64,000 nt of DNA, taken from the NCBI RefSeq assembly GCF_030549615.1, contig NZ_CP130832.1:1860001-1924000 (forward strand), in the 5' to 3' direction. The DNA comes from Stenotrophomonas sp. 610A2. GTDB lineage: Bacteria > Pseudomonadota > Gammaproteobacteria > Xanthomonadales > Xanthomonadaceae. Under the pieces are notes generated by a model, which was not told the origin of the DNA, searched no databases, and saw only the letters and a program-made list of their open reading frames with translations. Within the stretch, counting starts at the first letter, position 1; every line of letters starts with the position of its first letter. The translations under genes were made by a program, and so were the position numbers. Of the stretch, positions 11,114 to 20,900 are shown one piece after another.

Positions 11114-11170
11114 CGCATCTGGGCGGTACAGCGGTATTCGAAAGCCGGGTCAGCCGTTATATTGGCCGCC

Positions 11171-13051
11171 ATGAAACCATGGGGCAGGGGCGCGATGCGC
11201 TCATTACAAGCTGTGCTGGTCCTCGGCCTGGCGCTGTTCAGCAGCGCCGCGATGGCGCTGGGACTCGGCAACATACGCGTACTGTCCAAGCCGGGGCAGC
11301 CCTTGCTGGCTGAAATTCCGGTTATCACCAGTGATCCGGGCGAACTGGACAACGCCAGGGCCGGGCTGGCATCGGCAGCCACCTTCGAACGCGTAGGTCT
11401 GGCAGCGCCGACCGGGCTGGTAGGAGAACTGCAATTCCAGTTTGCGCAGGACCGTGATGGCCGCGCCGTCATCCGCGTCACCAGCGCCGCGCCGGTAGAT
11501 GTGGCGTCGGTGGGTTTCCTGATCGAAGTCGATTGGGGCCAGGGTCGGCTGGTTCGCGAATACTCGGCGTTGGTTGCCGCCCCTGAGGCCGCAACCGCAG
11601 TGGCTGAGCCGGTGATCGAAGCGCCTGCAGCTGCCCAATCCAACCTGATCGTGCGTGAGCCCGAGCCGCTGCCTGAGCTGCCGGCCCCGATCCCAGCTGT
11701 GCCAGCGGTGGCCGTGCCAGCACCCGCCCAGCCGGTGGCGGCTGCGCCCTCGGCGCATCCGCTGCCAGCGCCGGTCATCAACAACGACGGCCGGCTGGCG
11801 CCCGTACAGCGCGGCCAGAGCCTGTCGCAGGTCGCCCGTGAGCTGTCGCGCGAGAGCGGCGCTTCCTTGAACCAGACCATGGTCGCGCTGATGCGCGCCA
11901 ATCCGGAAGCCTTCATCCGCGGCAACATCAACCTGCTCAAGCAGGGCGCGGTGCTGCGCACGCCTGCGCAGGAAGAGCTGGCGCGGGTGGATGCCGCCGA
12001 GGCACGTGCCATCGTGCGTGACCAGACCTCCCAATGGCGGCAGGCACGTGCGCCGATCCCGCAGCCTGCGGTAGCCGCTCCGGCCCGGCCGGCAACTCCG
12101 GTGGCGGCTGCAGCCGGCCCCAGCGGCGCGCGCCTGGAAATCGCCCCGGCCGTGGCCGGTGCACAACAGACTGCAAGAATGACGACCGGCCTCGACGCCG
12201 GTGGCGAGGGTGACATGTTGGCCAACGAACAGCTGCAGCAAGCCAAGGAAGATCTGGCGGCACGTGACGCGGAACTGCAGGAGCTGCGCGATCGCGTCGG
12301 CGAACTCGAGAAGCTGCATAAGCAGCAGCAATCGCTGATTGCGATGAAGGATTCGGACCTGGCTGCTGCCCAGAAGAAGTTGGGCGAGGCGGCCAAGGGC
12401 GATGCGGGAGGATCGTTCGGTTGGGCCTGGTTGGGCCTGGCGCTGCTGGTGTTGGCTGCGCTTGGCTGGGTGCTGAGCCGTCGCCGCAAGCCGCTGCCGG
12501 CTGCGCCGCGCAATGATTTTGATGCCGATGACCTGGCTGCCGCGCTGCCGGTGATGGGTGCAGCCGCTGCAGCGCAGCCGCTGCAGGCAGGGCAGGTGCA
12601 AGCATTCGATCCGCTGGACGAGGTTGACGCCGAGCCGTTGGCAGCGGCGCCCGTACGGCCTGAGGCCTACGAGGAGCCGATGCCGGCCTGGCTGAAGTCC
12701 AGCCCGCCCGCGCGCGTGGAGCCGGTAGTGCCGGCGCCGATCAAGCCGGTTGCGGAGGTCACGCACAAGCCGGTATTGCTGTTCGAAGTCTCGCGCCAGG
12801 TTGATGCAGTCCCCGAGCCAGCACAGCCCGAGCCGGCTGCTGCCGACGAGGCCGATTGGCTGGCCGGTGATGTCGCAGCGATTGCGCCCTTGAATCCGAC
12901 GCCGGCTGGCCGCGAACGACTGGAGTTGGCAATCGCCTATCTGGATCTCGGTGATGCCGAGACCGCGCGCACCCTGCTCAATGAAGTCGCTGCCAGCGCC
13001 GACCCGCAGGCGCGCGGCGAAGCCTTGGAGCTGCTTGGCCGTATGGCTTGA
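11171..13051 (+). CDS. fimV: FimV-like polar hub protein
   Basis: Inner-membrane peptidoglycan-binding protein needed in relatives for type IV pilus assembly, twitching and polar organisation. The 626 residues read in order: signal peptide (to about 29, S-S-A-A-M-A), FimV N-terminal domain (GLGNIRVLSKPGQPLLAEI), a Pro/Ala linker, a LysM-like domain (about 211-268, V-Q-R-G-Q-S-L-S-Q-V-A), a coiled coil (about 348-408), one membrane helix (about 418-436) followed by R-R-R-K, an acidic Ala/Pro-rich cytoplasmic stretch and the short FimV C-terminal TPR-like domain (about 573-626). It is shorter than the 900-residue P. aeruginosa protein, mostly in the acidic part. ATG 11171 is chosen; ATG 11195 is an alternative. 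Confidence 0.9.
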   Translation: MKPWGRGAMRSLQAVLVLGLALFSSAAMALGLGNIRVLSKPGQPLLAEIPVITSDPGELDNARAGLASAATFERVGLAAPTGLVGELQFQFAQDRDGRAVIRVTSAAPVDVASVGFLIEVDWGQGRLVREYSALVAAPEAATAVAEPVIEAPAAAQSNLIVREPEPLPELPAPIPAVPAVAVPAPAQPVAAAPSAHPLPAPVINNDGRLAPVQRGQSLSQVARELSRESGASLNQTMVALMRANPEAFIRGNINLLKQGAVLRTPAQEELARVDAAEARAIVRDQTSQWRQARAPIPQPAVAAPARPATPVAAAAGPSGARLEIAPAVAGAQQTARMTTGLDAGGEGDMLANEQLQQAKEDLAARDAELQELRDRVGELEKLHKQQQSLIAMKDSDLAAAQKKLGEAAKGDAGGSFGWAWLGLALLVLAALGWVLSRRRKPLPAAPRNDFDADDLAAALPVMGAAAAAQPLQAGQVQAFDPLDEVDAEPLAAAPVRPEAYEEPMPAWLKSSPPARVEPVVPAPIKPVAEVTHKPVLLFEVSRQVDAVPEPAQPEPAAADEADWLAGDVAAIAPLNPTPAGRERLELAIAYLDLGDAETARTLLNEVAASADPQARGEALELLGRMA

Positions 13052-13063
13052 TGGAGAACCGCA

Positions 13064-13423
13064 ATGAAGCGTGAGCGCCGGATTGATTATGTGGAATTCG
13101 CTTCGCGCGACCCGGCAGCGAGCCGTGGCTTCTTCGAGCGGGTGTTTGGCTGGACGTTCGAGGACTACGGCCCGGATTACACCGCGTTTGATGACGGCGA
13201 ACTGCAAGGTGGTTTCTTTCGTGGCACACCGCTGACCGCCAGCGCCGGCGCGCCATTGATCGTGCTGTATGCCGCGCAGCTGGGGCCACTGCTCGACGAG
13301 ATCACCACGCAGGGCGGCGAAGTGGTCAAGCCGGTCTTCACTTTCCCCGGTGGCCGCCGTTTCCAGTTTCTCGAACCGGGCGGCAACGAGCTGGCGGTCT
13401 GGTCCGAACGCGACAGCGACTGA
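13064..13423 (+). CDS. VOC-fold (glyoxalase/bleomycin-resistance) family protein
   Basis: A 119-residue single-domain protein of the vicinal oxygen chelate fold: [11 protein letters not shown] at the start, [13 protein letters not shown], then G-G-F-F-R-G-T-P and a C-terminal [14 protein letters not shown]. The final Glu (F-L-E-P-G-G-N-E) is in the usual metal-ligand position, but the N-terminal His ligand of true glyoxalase I is replaced (V-E-F), so a glyoxalase activity cannot be assumed. Its substrate is unknown. It starts 12 bp after fimV and may be co-transcribed with fimV and truA. Confidence 0.82.
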   Translation: MKRERRIDYVEFASRDPAASRGFFERVFGWTFEDYGPDYTAFDDGELQGGFFRGTPLTASAGAPLIVLYAAQLGPLLDEITTQGGEVVKPVFTFPGGRRFQFLEPGGNELAVWSERDSD

Positions 13424-13467
13424 GTTGTCCGCGGGTTCCGCGGCTCCAACAAACAAGAGGTTCAAAC

Positions 13468-14241
13468 ATGCGTTACGCGCTGGGCGTGGAATACGACGGC
13501 AGCGAATTCAAGGGCTGGCAGCAGCTCGGGGAGACCGGCTGTGCCAGTGTGCAGGCGACCTTGCAGGACGCATTGTCCTCGGTCGCCAATGCGCCGATCA
13601 GTGTTGTGTGCGCAGGCCGCACTGATGCCGGCGTGCACGGTGAATGCCAGGTCGTGCACTTTGACAGTGACGTCGAGCGCGCGCCGCGTGGCTGGGTGCT
13701 GGGCACCACCACGCGACTGCCGCCGTCGATCTGCGTGCGCTGGTGCGTGCCGGTGGTGGATGAGTTCCATGCGCGCTTCTCGGCCAAGGCGCGCCGTTAC
13801 CGCTATCGCATCCTCAACCGCCAGGTGCGGCCGGCGCTGTACCGGCAGATCCTGAGCTGGGACCGGCGCCCGCTGGATGCCGATGCCATGCACCGGGCAG
13901 CGCAGTCGCTGCTGGGTGAAAACGACTTTGGTGCTTTCCGCAGTGCGCAATGCCAGGCGCTGCACGCACGCCGCGAGATGCAATCGATAGCGGTCCGTCG
14001 CCAAGGGGAAGTCGTGGAAGTCGAAGTCCAGGCCAATGCCTTCCTGCACCATATGGTGCGCAATATTGTCGGCTCGCTGCTGATGGTTGGGGCAGGGGAG
14101 AAGCCTGAAAGCTGGATCGGGGAATTGCTGGCGGGGCGCGATCGCAATCTGGCAGGTCCAACTGCGCCGCCGCAGGGCCTGGTATTCGTCGGACCGCTGT
14201 ATCCTGAGCTCTGGAAACTGCCGGACGAGGTGACACTGTGA
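13468..14241 (+). CDS. truA: tRNA pseudouridine(38-40) synthase
   Basis: Converts uridines 38-40 of the anticodon stem-loop to pseudouridine. The 257-residue protein has the TruA N-terminal [14 protein letters not shown] and the catalytic Asp53 in [10 protein letters not shown], with the later [11 protein letters not shown] segment. A typical AGAGG-like ribosome site precedes the ATG. It overlaps trpF (GTGA at 14238-14241), an arrangement shared with Pseudomonas and Xanthomonas. Confidence 0.96.
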   Translation: MRYALGVEYDGSEFKGWQQLGETGCASVQATLQDALSSVANAPISVVCAGRTDAGVHGECQVVHFDSDVERAPRGWVLGTTTRLPPSICVRWCVPVVDEFHARFSAKARRYRYRILNRQVRPALYRQILSWDRRPLDADAMHRAAQSLLGENDFGAFRSAQCQALHARREMQSIAVRRQGEVVEVEVQANAFLHHMVRNIVGSLLMVGAGEKPESWIGELLAGRDRNLAGPTAPPQGLVFVGPLYPELWKLPDEVTL

Positions 14242-14897
14242 GCCGTACGCTGTTTCGTACCCGCATCAAGTTCTGCGGCATGACCCGTGCCGGCGACATC
14301 CGCCTGGCCACGGAGTTGGGCGTGGATGCCATCGGTTTCATCTTCGCCAAAGGCAGTGCCCGTCGCGTTGCGCCGTCCGAGGCGCGCGCCATGCGCCAGG
14401 CGATCGCACCGATGGTCGAAGTGGTGGCCTTGTTCCAGCAGAACAACCGCGAGGAAGTGCGCGAGGTGCTGCGCGCGGTGCGGCCAACCCTGTTGCAGTT
14501 CCATGGCGATGAAGACGATGCGTTCTGCCGCAGCTTCAACATGCCGTACCTGAAGGCGATTGCGATGGGTGGACGCAGCGACGTCACCGCGCGCGGCCTG
14601 CAGCAGATGTATCCGCATGCCGCAGGTTTCCTGTTCGACAGCCATGTCGCCGGTGGCAGTGGCGGTACCGGCGTGGCCTTCGACTGGTCACAGATTCCTC
14701 CCGGCGTGCACCGGCCCTACCTGCTGGCCGGGGGCATCCGCCCGGAAAACGTGCATGACGCCATTCTGGCAACCCAGCCCTGGGGCGTGGATGTGTCCAG
14801 TGGCATCGAGCTGTCGCCGGGGATCAAGGACGGCTACAAAATGCGCCAGTTCGTCGAAGAAGTGCGTCGCGCCGACCTGCATGTCGAGCAGGACTGA
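14238..14897 (+). CDS. trpF: Phosphoribosylanthranilate isomerase
   Basis: Third step of tryptophan synthesis: Amadori rearrangement of phosphoribosylanthranilate to CdRP. The 219-residue (beta/alpha)8 barrel has the catalytic Cys in I-K-F-C-G-M-T and Asp in the C-terminal V-D-V-S-S-G-I-E region, with the phosphate-binding S-P-G-I-K-D. The start is GTG, and its GTGA overlaps the truA stop, so translation is likely coupled. The remaining trp genes, trpB and trpA, lie about 11 kb away beyond the flotillin/TelA block. Confidence 0.95.
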   Translation: MSRTLFRTRIKFCGMTRAGDIRLATELGVDAIGFIFAKGSARRVAPSEARAMRQAIAPMVEVVALFQQNNREEVREVLRAVRPTLLQFHGDEDDAFCRSFNMPYLKAIAMGGRSDVTARGLQQMYPHAAGFLFDSHVAGGSGGTGVAFDWSQIPPGVHRPYLLAGGIRPENVHDAILATQPWGVDVSSGIELSPGIKDGYKMRQFVEEVRRADLHVEQD

Positions 14898-15108
14898 ATA
14901 CGCGCTCTGAGCGTAGCGATGTATTGCACTGGTGCTGTCCGGGCTGTCGCACTTTGGGATCCGGTCGCAGGGCATGTGCAGGCTGATTCCCTTATGATGG
15001 TGTCCACGGCGACAAGCACGGATGCCTGCGGGAAACGGATGTTGCTGTCACAGCTTGCAGGCTGGGGCAGCTCCCGCTGAGCAGCTGGGCGCCACAAGGA
15101 AAGTGTGC

Positions 15109-15798
15109 ATGGCGGAGTTTCTGGAAGTAGCGCTGTCCTACCCGACGTTGCCATACAGCGTCGTGTTTACGTTTGCTGTCATCTACTGGCTGCTGGCCGC
15201 GACCGGTATCGTCGATGACGGTGGCATTGGTAGCGGCGACGGCGCCGACTTTCATTCCCATGGCGGTGAACACGGCGCGACCGGCATCGCCGCGATGTTC
15301 GCGCGGCTCGGCCTCGGTGGTGCACCAACCATGCTGGTGGTGTTGCTGCTGGCCTTTTTTGGCTGGACCATCACCTATCTGGTTCAACTCTTTTTCCTGC
15401 AGTCACTGCCGGCGCCCTTGCGCTGGGGTGTGGGCACGGTGGTGGCCATTGCCGCGCTGGTTCCCGGTGCGGTTGTGTCAGCCTGGGTGCTGCGGCCGAT
15501 CCGCCGACTGTTGCTCAAGCTGCGGCCGGTTGCCCAGGAGTCCATCCTCGGCCGGCTTGCCCAGGTCACCTCGCCGGAAGTCACTGCCACGCAGGGTTAT
15601 GCCAGCATGGATGACGGCGGCGCCGGCCTGATCCTGCATGTGCGCGTGCGCGATGGCAGCCGTTTGCCGCGTGGCCAACGCGTAAGGCTGGTGGAATACC
15701 TGCCCGACAAGAATCACTACCTGGTGGTCGCCGATACCGACCTGCCAGGCTTGGACGTTTTCCCTTCTGATGTATCAGGCGACAAGGAGATCCGCTGA
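15109..15798 (+). CDS. YqiJ-like membrane protein with C-terminal OB fold
   Basis: A 229-residue inner-membrane protein with three hydrophobic segments (about 14-33, 73-97, 107-128). A Gly/His/Asp-rich loop separates the first two, and the C-terminal domain (about 145-229) has the look of the YqiJ/NfeD-type OB fold (V-T-S-P-E-V-T-A-T-Q-G-Y and L-P-R-G-Q-R-V-R-L-V-E-Y). Proteins of this kind partner flotillins and modulate their membrane assembly. The frame is open 29 codons upstream, but the ATG at 15109 has an AAGGAAAG site and starts the similarity. Its stop overlaps the flotillin ATG (TGATG), tying the two together. First gene of the module. A TATGAT hexamer at 14993-14998 is a possible -10, but it has no matching -35. 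Confidence 0.8.
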   Translation: MAEFLEVALSYPTLPYSVVFTFAVIYWLLAATGIVDDGGIGSGDGADFHSHGGEHGATGIAAMFARLGLGGAPTMLVVLLLAFFGWTITYLVQLFFLQSLPAPLRWGVGTVVAIAALVPGAVVSAWVLRPIRRLLLKLRPVAQESILGRLAQVTSPEVTATQGYASMDDGGAGLILHVRVRDGSRLPRGQRVRLVEYLPDKNHYLVVADTDLPGLDVFPSDVSGDKEIR

Positions 15799-17798
15799 TG
15801 AGTACTGCTGCGCTGGCCCCTTTCATTATCGGGGTTGCTGCCCTGCTGGTGTTTTTCCTTGGTTTGGCTGGCTTGTTCAAAGCCTTCTACAAGAAGGTTG
15901 ACCAAGGCACCGCGCTGATCGTCAACGACATGAGTTCGCAGCCGAAGGTGCACTTCACCGGCGCCCTGATCATTCCGGTGCTGTACCGCGCCGAGCACAT
16001 GAAGATCAGCCTGATCACCCTGCAGGTTGATCGCCGTGGCAAGGAAGGCCTGATCTGTCGCGACAACATGCGTGCCGACATCACCGTGGCGTTCTACCTG
16101 CGCGTCAACGAAACCCAGGCTGACGTGCTGCGCGTGGCCAAGGCGATTGGCGCCGATCGCGCCTCTGACAAGAACGCAGTGGACGACCTGTTCAATGCCA
16201 AGTTCTCCGAGGCCTTGAAGACCGTGGGCAAGAAGTTCGATTTCACCCAGCTGTTCGAGAAGCGCCAGGAATTCCGCGACGAAATCATCGCGGTGATCGG
16301 CAATGACTTGAATGGTTACGCGCTTGAAGACGTGGCCATCGACTACCTGGAGCAGACCCCGAAGTCGCTGCTCGACCCCAGCAACATCCTCGACGCTGAA
16401 GGCATCCGCAAGATCACCGAGCTGACCGCTGCGCAGAACGTGATCACCAACGAGCTGGCGCAGAACGAGCGCCTGGCCATCACCAAGAAGAATGTCGAGG
16501 CCAAGGAAGCCACGCTGGCGCTTGAGCGGCAGCAGGCAGAGGCCGAGGCACGCCAGCGCCGCGAGGTGGAAACCATCCGCGCCCGCGAGGAAGCCGAGAC
16601 CCTGAAGGTGCAGGAAGAACAGCGCCAGCTGTCCGAGAATGCACGCATCGAAGCCCAGCAGCTGATCGACATCCGCGACCAGAACCGCCTGCGCGAAGTG
16701 GAAGTGGCCGAGCAGAACCGCCAGCGCGCCGTCGCCATCGAAGTCGAGCGCGTCGCCCGTGCCCGCCAGCTGGAGCAGGTCACCACCGATCGCGAAGTGC
16801 AGCTGCAGGGCGTGGAGCGTGACAAGGTGGTCGAGCAGGGCAAGATGGACGTGGCCAACATCACCCGCGAACGCATCTCCATCGACAAGACCGTGGCGCA
16901 GGAAGAAGAGCGCATCAAGGAAGTGCGCCAGGTATCCGAGGCCGACCGCCTGAAGCAGGTCGCCATCCTCGAAGCCGAGGCGCAGGCGCAGGAAGCGATG
17001 CTCAAGCAGGTCAAGGAAGCCGAGGCCAGCGAAGCCGCGGCCAAGCACCGCGCGGTGGAGATCACCACGCTGGCACAGGCCGAGTTCGATGCCGCCGGCA
17101 AGCAGGCCGAAGCCAAGAAGGCACTGGCCGATGGTGTGCGCGCCGAGCGTGCCGCGCCTGGTCTGGCAGATGCCCAGGTCAAGGAAGCCAGCGCGCTGGC
17201 CATCGAGAAGGTCGGCATCGCCGAAGCCCGCGTCGTAGACGCGATGGCCGATGCCAACCTGAAGCAGGGTACGGCCGAAGCCAAGGTGCTGGCCGAACAG
17301 CTGGCCGCGCGTGCACAGGGCGAGGAGCAGATGGGCCGTGCCAAGGCAACCGCAACCGAGACGCTGGGCGTTGCCGAAGCTGCGGTCATCGAGAAGAAGC
17401 TGTTCGCCGAAGCGGACGGTTTGACGCGCAAGTTCCAGGCCATCGATTCGCTGGGCGACACCGCACGCGGCCACGAAGAGTTCCGCATGACCCTGGAAAC
17501 CGGCCTGCGCCAGGCATTGGCTGCGATCGATGCAGGCAAGGAAGTGACCAAGGAGAACGCCGAGGTCATCGCCAGCGCACTGCGCAACGCCAGGATCGAC
17601 ATGGTCGGCGGCGACGGCGGCATGTTCGAGAACCTGGTCAATGCGGTGTCGCTGGGCAAGTCGATCGAAGGCCTGACCGACAAGAGCCCGATCGTGCAGG
17701 ACCTGATGCAGCGCTACCTCGGCGTGGACATGTCCGCGCGTGGCTTGCCGGCACGCCGTATCGCCGACACGTCTGCAGCGGATTCGGACGCAGGCTGA
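15798..17798 (+). CDS. Flotillin-family (YqiK-like) SPFH scaffold protein
   Basis: Membrane scaffold that forms raft-like oligomers. The 666 residues start with one N-terminal anchor (about 8-30, I-I-G-V-A-A-L-L-V-F-F-L-G), then an SPFH/Band-7 domain (about 35-200), a long Glu/Ala-rich coiled coil (about 215-560) with repeated A-E-A-x and Q-x-x-A-E patterns, and a flotillin C-terminal part (G-L-T-R-K-F-Q-A-I-D-S-L-G). E. coli YqiK is about 550 residues, so the coiled coil here is longer. It follows the YqiJ-like gene with a 1-base overlap and precedes the large ATPase gene by 140 bp. The ATPase/TelA context suggests it is the membrane platform of this module; that is inference. Confidence 0.9.
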   Translation: MSTAALAPFIIGVAALLVFFLGLAGLFKAFYKKVDQGTALIVNDMSSQPKVHFTGALIIPVLYRAEHMKISLITLQVDRRGKEGLICRDNMRADITVAFYLRVNETQADVLRVAKAIGADRASDKNAVDDLFNAKFSEALKTVGKKFDFTQLFEKRQEFRDEIIAVIGNDLNGYALEDVAIDYLEQTPKSLLDPSNILDAEGIRKITELTAAQNVITNELAQNERLAITKKNVEAKEATLALERQQAEAEARQRREVETIRAREEAETLKVQEEQRQLSENARIEAQQLIDIRDQNRLREVEVAEQNRQRAVAIEVERVARARQLEQVTTDREVQLQGVERDKVVEQGKMDVANITRERISIDKTVAQEEERIKEVRQVSEADRLKQVAILEAEAQAQEAMLKQVKEAEASEAAAKHRAVEITTLAQAEFDAAGKQAEAKKALADGVRAERAAPGLADAQVKEASALAIEKVGIAEARVVDAMADANLKQGTAEAKVLAEQLAARAQGEEQMGRAKATATETLGVAEAAVIEKKLFAEADGLTRKFQAIDSLGDTARGHEEFRMTLETGLRQALAAIDAGKEVTKENAEVIASALRNARIDMVGGDGGMFENLVNAVSLGKSIEGLTDKSPIVQDLMQRYLGVDMSARGLPARRIADTSAADSDAG

Positions 17799-17808
17799 GT
17801 GAAGGCAT

Positions 17809-17911
17809 GCCCCGCGCGGCTGCATCGCGCGGGGCGTTGATGCGCTGCATGGCAGGAGCCGGCGGCACACGAGGATGAGGGCGTCAGGGATTCCGTCCCG
17901 AGGGCGGAATC
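17809..17911 (+). other. Two hairpins between flotillin and ATPase genes
   Basis: A 10-bp GC stem, GCCCCGCGCG with CGCGCGGGGC (17809-17835, 7-nt loop), follows the flotillin stop; only GTTGATG follows it, so it is not a classical terminator. A second stem pairs GATTCCG (17889-17895) with CGGAATC (17905-17911), 28 bp before the ATPase ATG. They could lower ATPase expression relative to flotillin or separate two transcripts. Confidence 0.5.
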
Positions 17912-17938
17912 TGCCGATGTCAGAGCAGGGAACAACCG

Positions 17939-20900
17939 ATGGCCGATACAAATCTGGACGCCGCCACCACGCCGGAAGGCGGCTCCATCGCCGACCAGGC
18001 GGTGGCGCAGGGCGGTGCCTATGAAGTGCTGCGCAAACGTCTGAGCGATCAGGGTGCACGCCTGCGGCAGGTGGTGGAAGCGCTGAACCAGCGTCGCTTG
18101 CAGGAGTTCGGCGACAGCCGGATGGAAGTGATCGGGCGCTTCCGCATCCGCAGTGAGAATAACTGCGTGGGTCGCGACGTGGTCCAGGTCGGCAATGACC
18201 TGCTGCTGTTCGGCTACAACGTCTTCATCGGCTTGAAGACCCAGACCCGCATCGAAGACGTGTTCGGGCTCTATCGCTTGGTCGAAGGTGCCGAGGGCTA
18301 CGACGTTACCCCAGTGGACCTCAAAAGCAGCTTCCTGTCGCAGGCCGGCTTCGTTCATGACTTCGGCGAGCTCTACGCGTATTACAAGAATGCACGGCTG
18401 CTGCAGCTGATCGTTCGCGACGGCAAGTTGCTGGCCGCGTTCCAGATCGGCGAGCGCAGCACCGACGTGCGTGTATTCCGCTGGGCGATGGCGCCCAGTG
18501 GTGAGCTGACCTACATCGATGCACGTGGCGAGCGTGATATCGCGCTGCCGCCGCCATTCGACTTCGAGTGGGTGCGTGCCGGTCGCGACATGTTGATCAG
18601 TGGCCGCTTCCCGCATTTGAACATCCTCGACACGATCTTCGTCGAGACCACCGGCGGTGACCTGACCATCAAGGTCGAGAACAACACCGAGACCGGGCAA
18701 GGCGTCTACAGCGAGCCGGTCGAGGACAGCACCCAGTCGGTGGACGATGCCACCATTGATTTCGCCAAGGTCGGATCGCTGATCCTGCTGAAGATCCAGC
18801 CTTACCGCGAAGACACCTGGCGCGGGCTGATCTACAACACGCTGACCGGCAAGGTGGTGCGCAACGACGCCATCGTCCAGGCCTGCGTTCAGCTGCCCGA
18901 TGACCATGGCGTCATCTTCCCCGGCGGCTATTACCTGCAAAGCGGCGAACACAAAGCCTTCGACGCCTCGATGCAGGGCATGCGCTACAAGCGCTCGATC
19001 CGCTCGCCCAATGGCGAGGACATGCTGTACATTTTCTACGAGCGTGAAGCCGGCAAGTCGGCGCTGTTCGTCTACAACAGCATCCAGCGCGTGCTGCAGA
19101 ACCCGGTGTTCGGCATGGGCTATGCCTTCATGCGCGATGGTCGCATGGTGCTGTTCAACGCCGAGAACGAAGAACCCACCCGCGTCCACCCGATGCAGGT
19201 GTGGCAGACCCCGTTCAGCAGTGATGAGTTTGCTGCGCACACTCCTACAGGCACCAGTTTCATGGCCCGCATAGGCAATGCCGAACTGGTGCGCGGCATC
19301 TCCAATCTGCTGGATCTCGGTCGAGAGATCGACAGCCGCGAAGTGTCGCTGCCGCGCTACGAGCTGCTGACCCATAACGCGCGTCGCCTGTTCGATACCC
19401 ACCATTGGCTGGATGATGCCAACTGCGACGGTGCGGCAACACTGCTGCGCGAGATCAGCGCGACCGGCGAATCGATGCTCGACGAGTACGAGAAGGTCGA
19501 GAGCATCCGCAAACAATCGGCGCAGGCAATGGCCGAGGTCACCGCTGCGCACAAGACACTGCTTGGGCGCTTGCAGCCGCAGAACTGGGCGAAGATCGGC
19601 GAGTTCGTGGAATCGCTGGGCGATATCGGCAAGCTGCGTGGCCGCCTGCTGACCGTGCGTGACTTCCGCTACGTCGACGTTGCTGCCATCGATGCGATGA
19701 ACGTGTCGTTGCAGGAGGCACATGATCGGGTCGGCGTGGCCGCGGGTGAGTTCCTTGGCAGCGACAAGGCGCTGCAGCCGTTCGCCGACCGCCTGCAGGA
19801 GCTGGACGCCGCCGCGCAGGTGGCGCAGACCGCCAAGCAGCTGTCCGAGCAGATCGCGCAGATGCAGGTGATGTCGGGCGATCTGGACATGTTGTCCGAG
19901 CTGATGGCCAGCCTGAAGGTGGATGATGCCGCGCAGCGCACGCGTGTGGTCGAGGCGATTTCCGCCATCTACGCCAAGCTCAACCAGGCTCGGGCGCGTG
20001 CCGACCAGCGCCGTCGCTCGCTGGGTTCTGCCGAAGCCGTGGCCCAGTTCGGCGCACAGTTCTCCTTGTTCAGCCAGGCCATCACCAGCGCATTGGGGCT
20101 GGCGACGGATCCGGAGCGTGCCGACGAACAGTTGTCGCGTTTGATGGTGCAATTGGAGGAGCTGGAGAGCCAGTTCGGCGAGCACGAACAGTTCCTGGGC
20201 GACATCCTCAACAAACGCGAGGAGCTGCTCGATACCTTCGAGTCGCACAAGCAGACCTTGTTGGATGCGCGCCAGCGCAAGGCGCAGTCGGTACTGGACG
20301 CGGCCAATCGCATCCTCGATGGCCTGGCCAAGCGCACCGAGCGCTTCACCACCGTTGATGAGCTGAATGCTTTCTTCGCCGGTGACCCGCTGATCCTGAA
20401 GCTGCGCGAGCTGGCCGAGCGTCTGCGCGACTACAAGGACAGCGTAAAGGCCGACGATGTGGAGGCACGCCTGAAGGGCGTGCGCGACCAGGCGGTGCGT
20501 GCACTGCGTGATCGCAGCGACCTGTTTGAGGGCGGCGGCAACATCATCCGCTTGGGCCGGCACCGTTTCAGCGTCAATACCCAGCCGCTGGACCTGACCA
20601 TCCTGCCGCGCGGCGATGGACTGGCCGTGCATCTGACCGGCACTGATTACTACGAAGCCATTGTTGACCCGGAGTTGGAAGAACTGCGCGATTACTGGCC
20701 GGTGACGCTGGATTCGGAATCGTCAACACTCTATCGCGGTGAGTACCTGGCCGGATTGCTGCTGGATGCAGCCATCAATGGGCGCGACGGCTTGAGTGTC
20801 GACTTGTTGTTGCGCGAAGCCGCGCAGGCCGACGCGCTGGCCAAGCGGGTGCGCGATTTTGCCGCGCCGCGTTACCGCGAAGGCTATGAGAAGGGCATCC

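Noticed and set aside
17714..20632. Long minus-strand open frame (972 codons) opposite the ATPase gene
   Set aside because: Composition and lack of motifs mark it as a shadow of the plus-strand gene, which has clear ATPase motifs.
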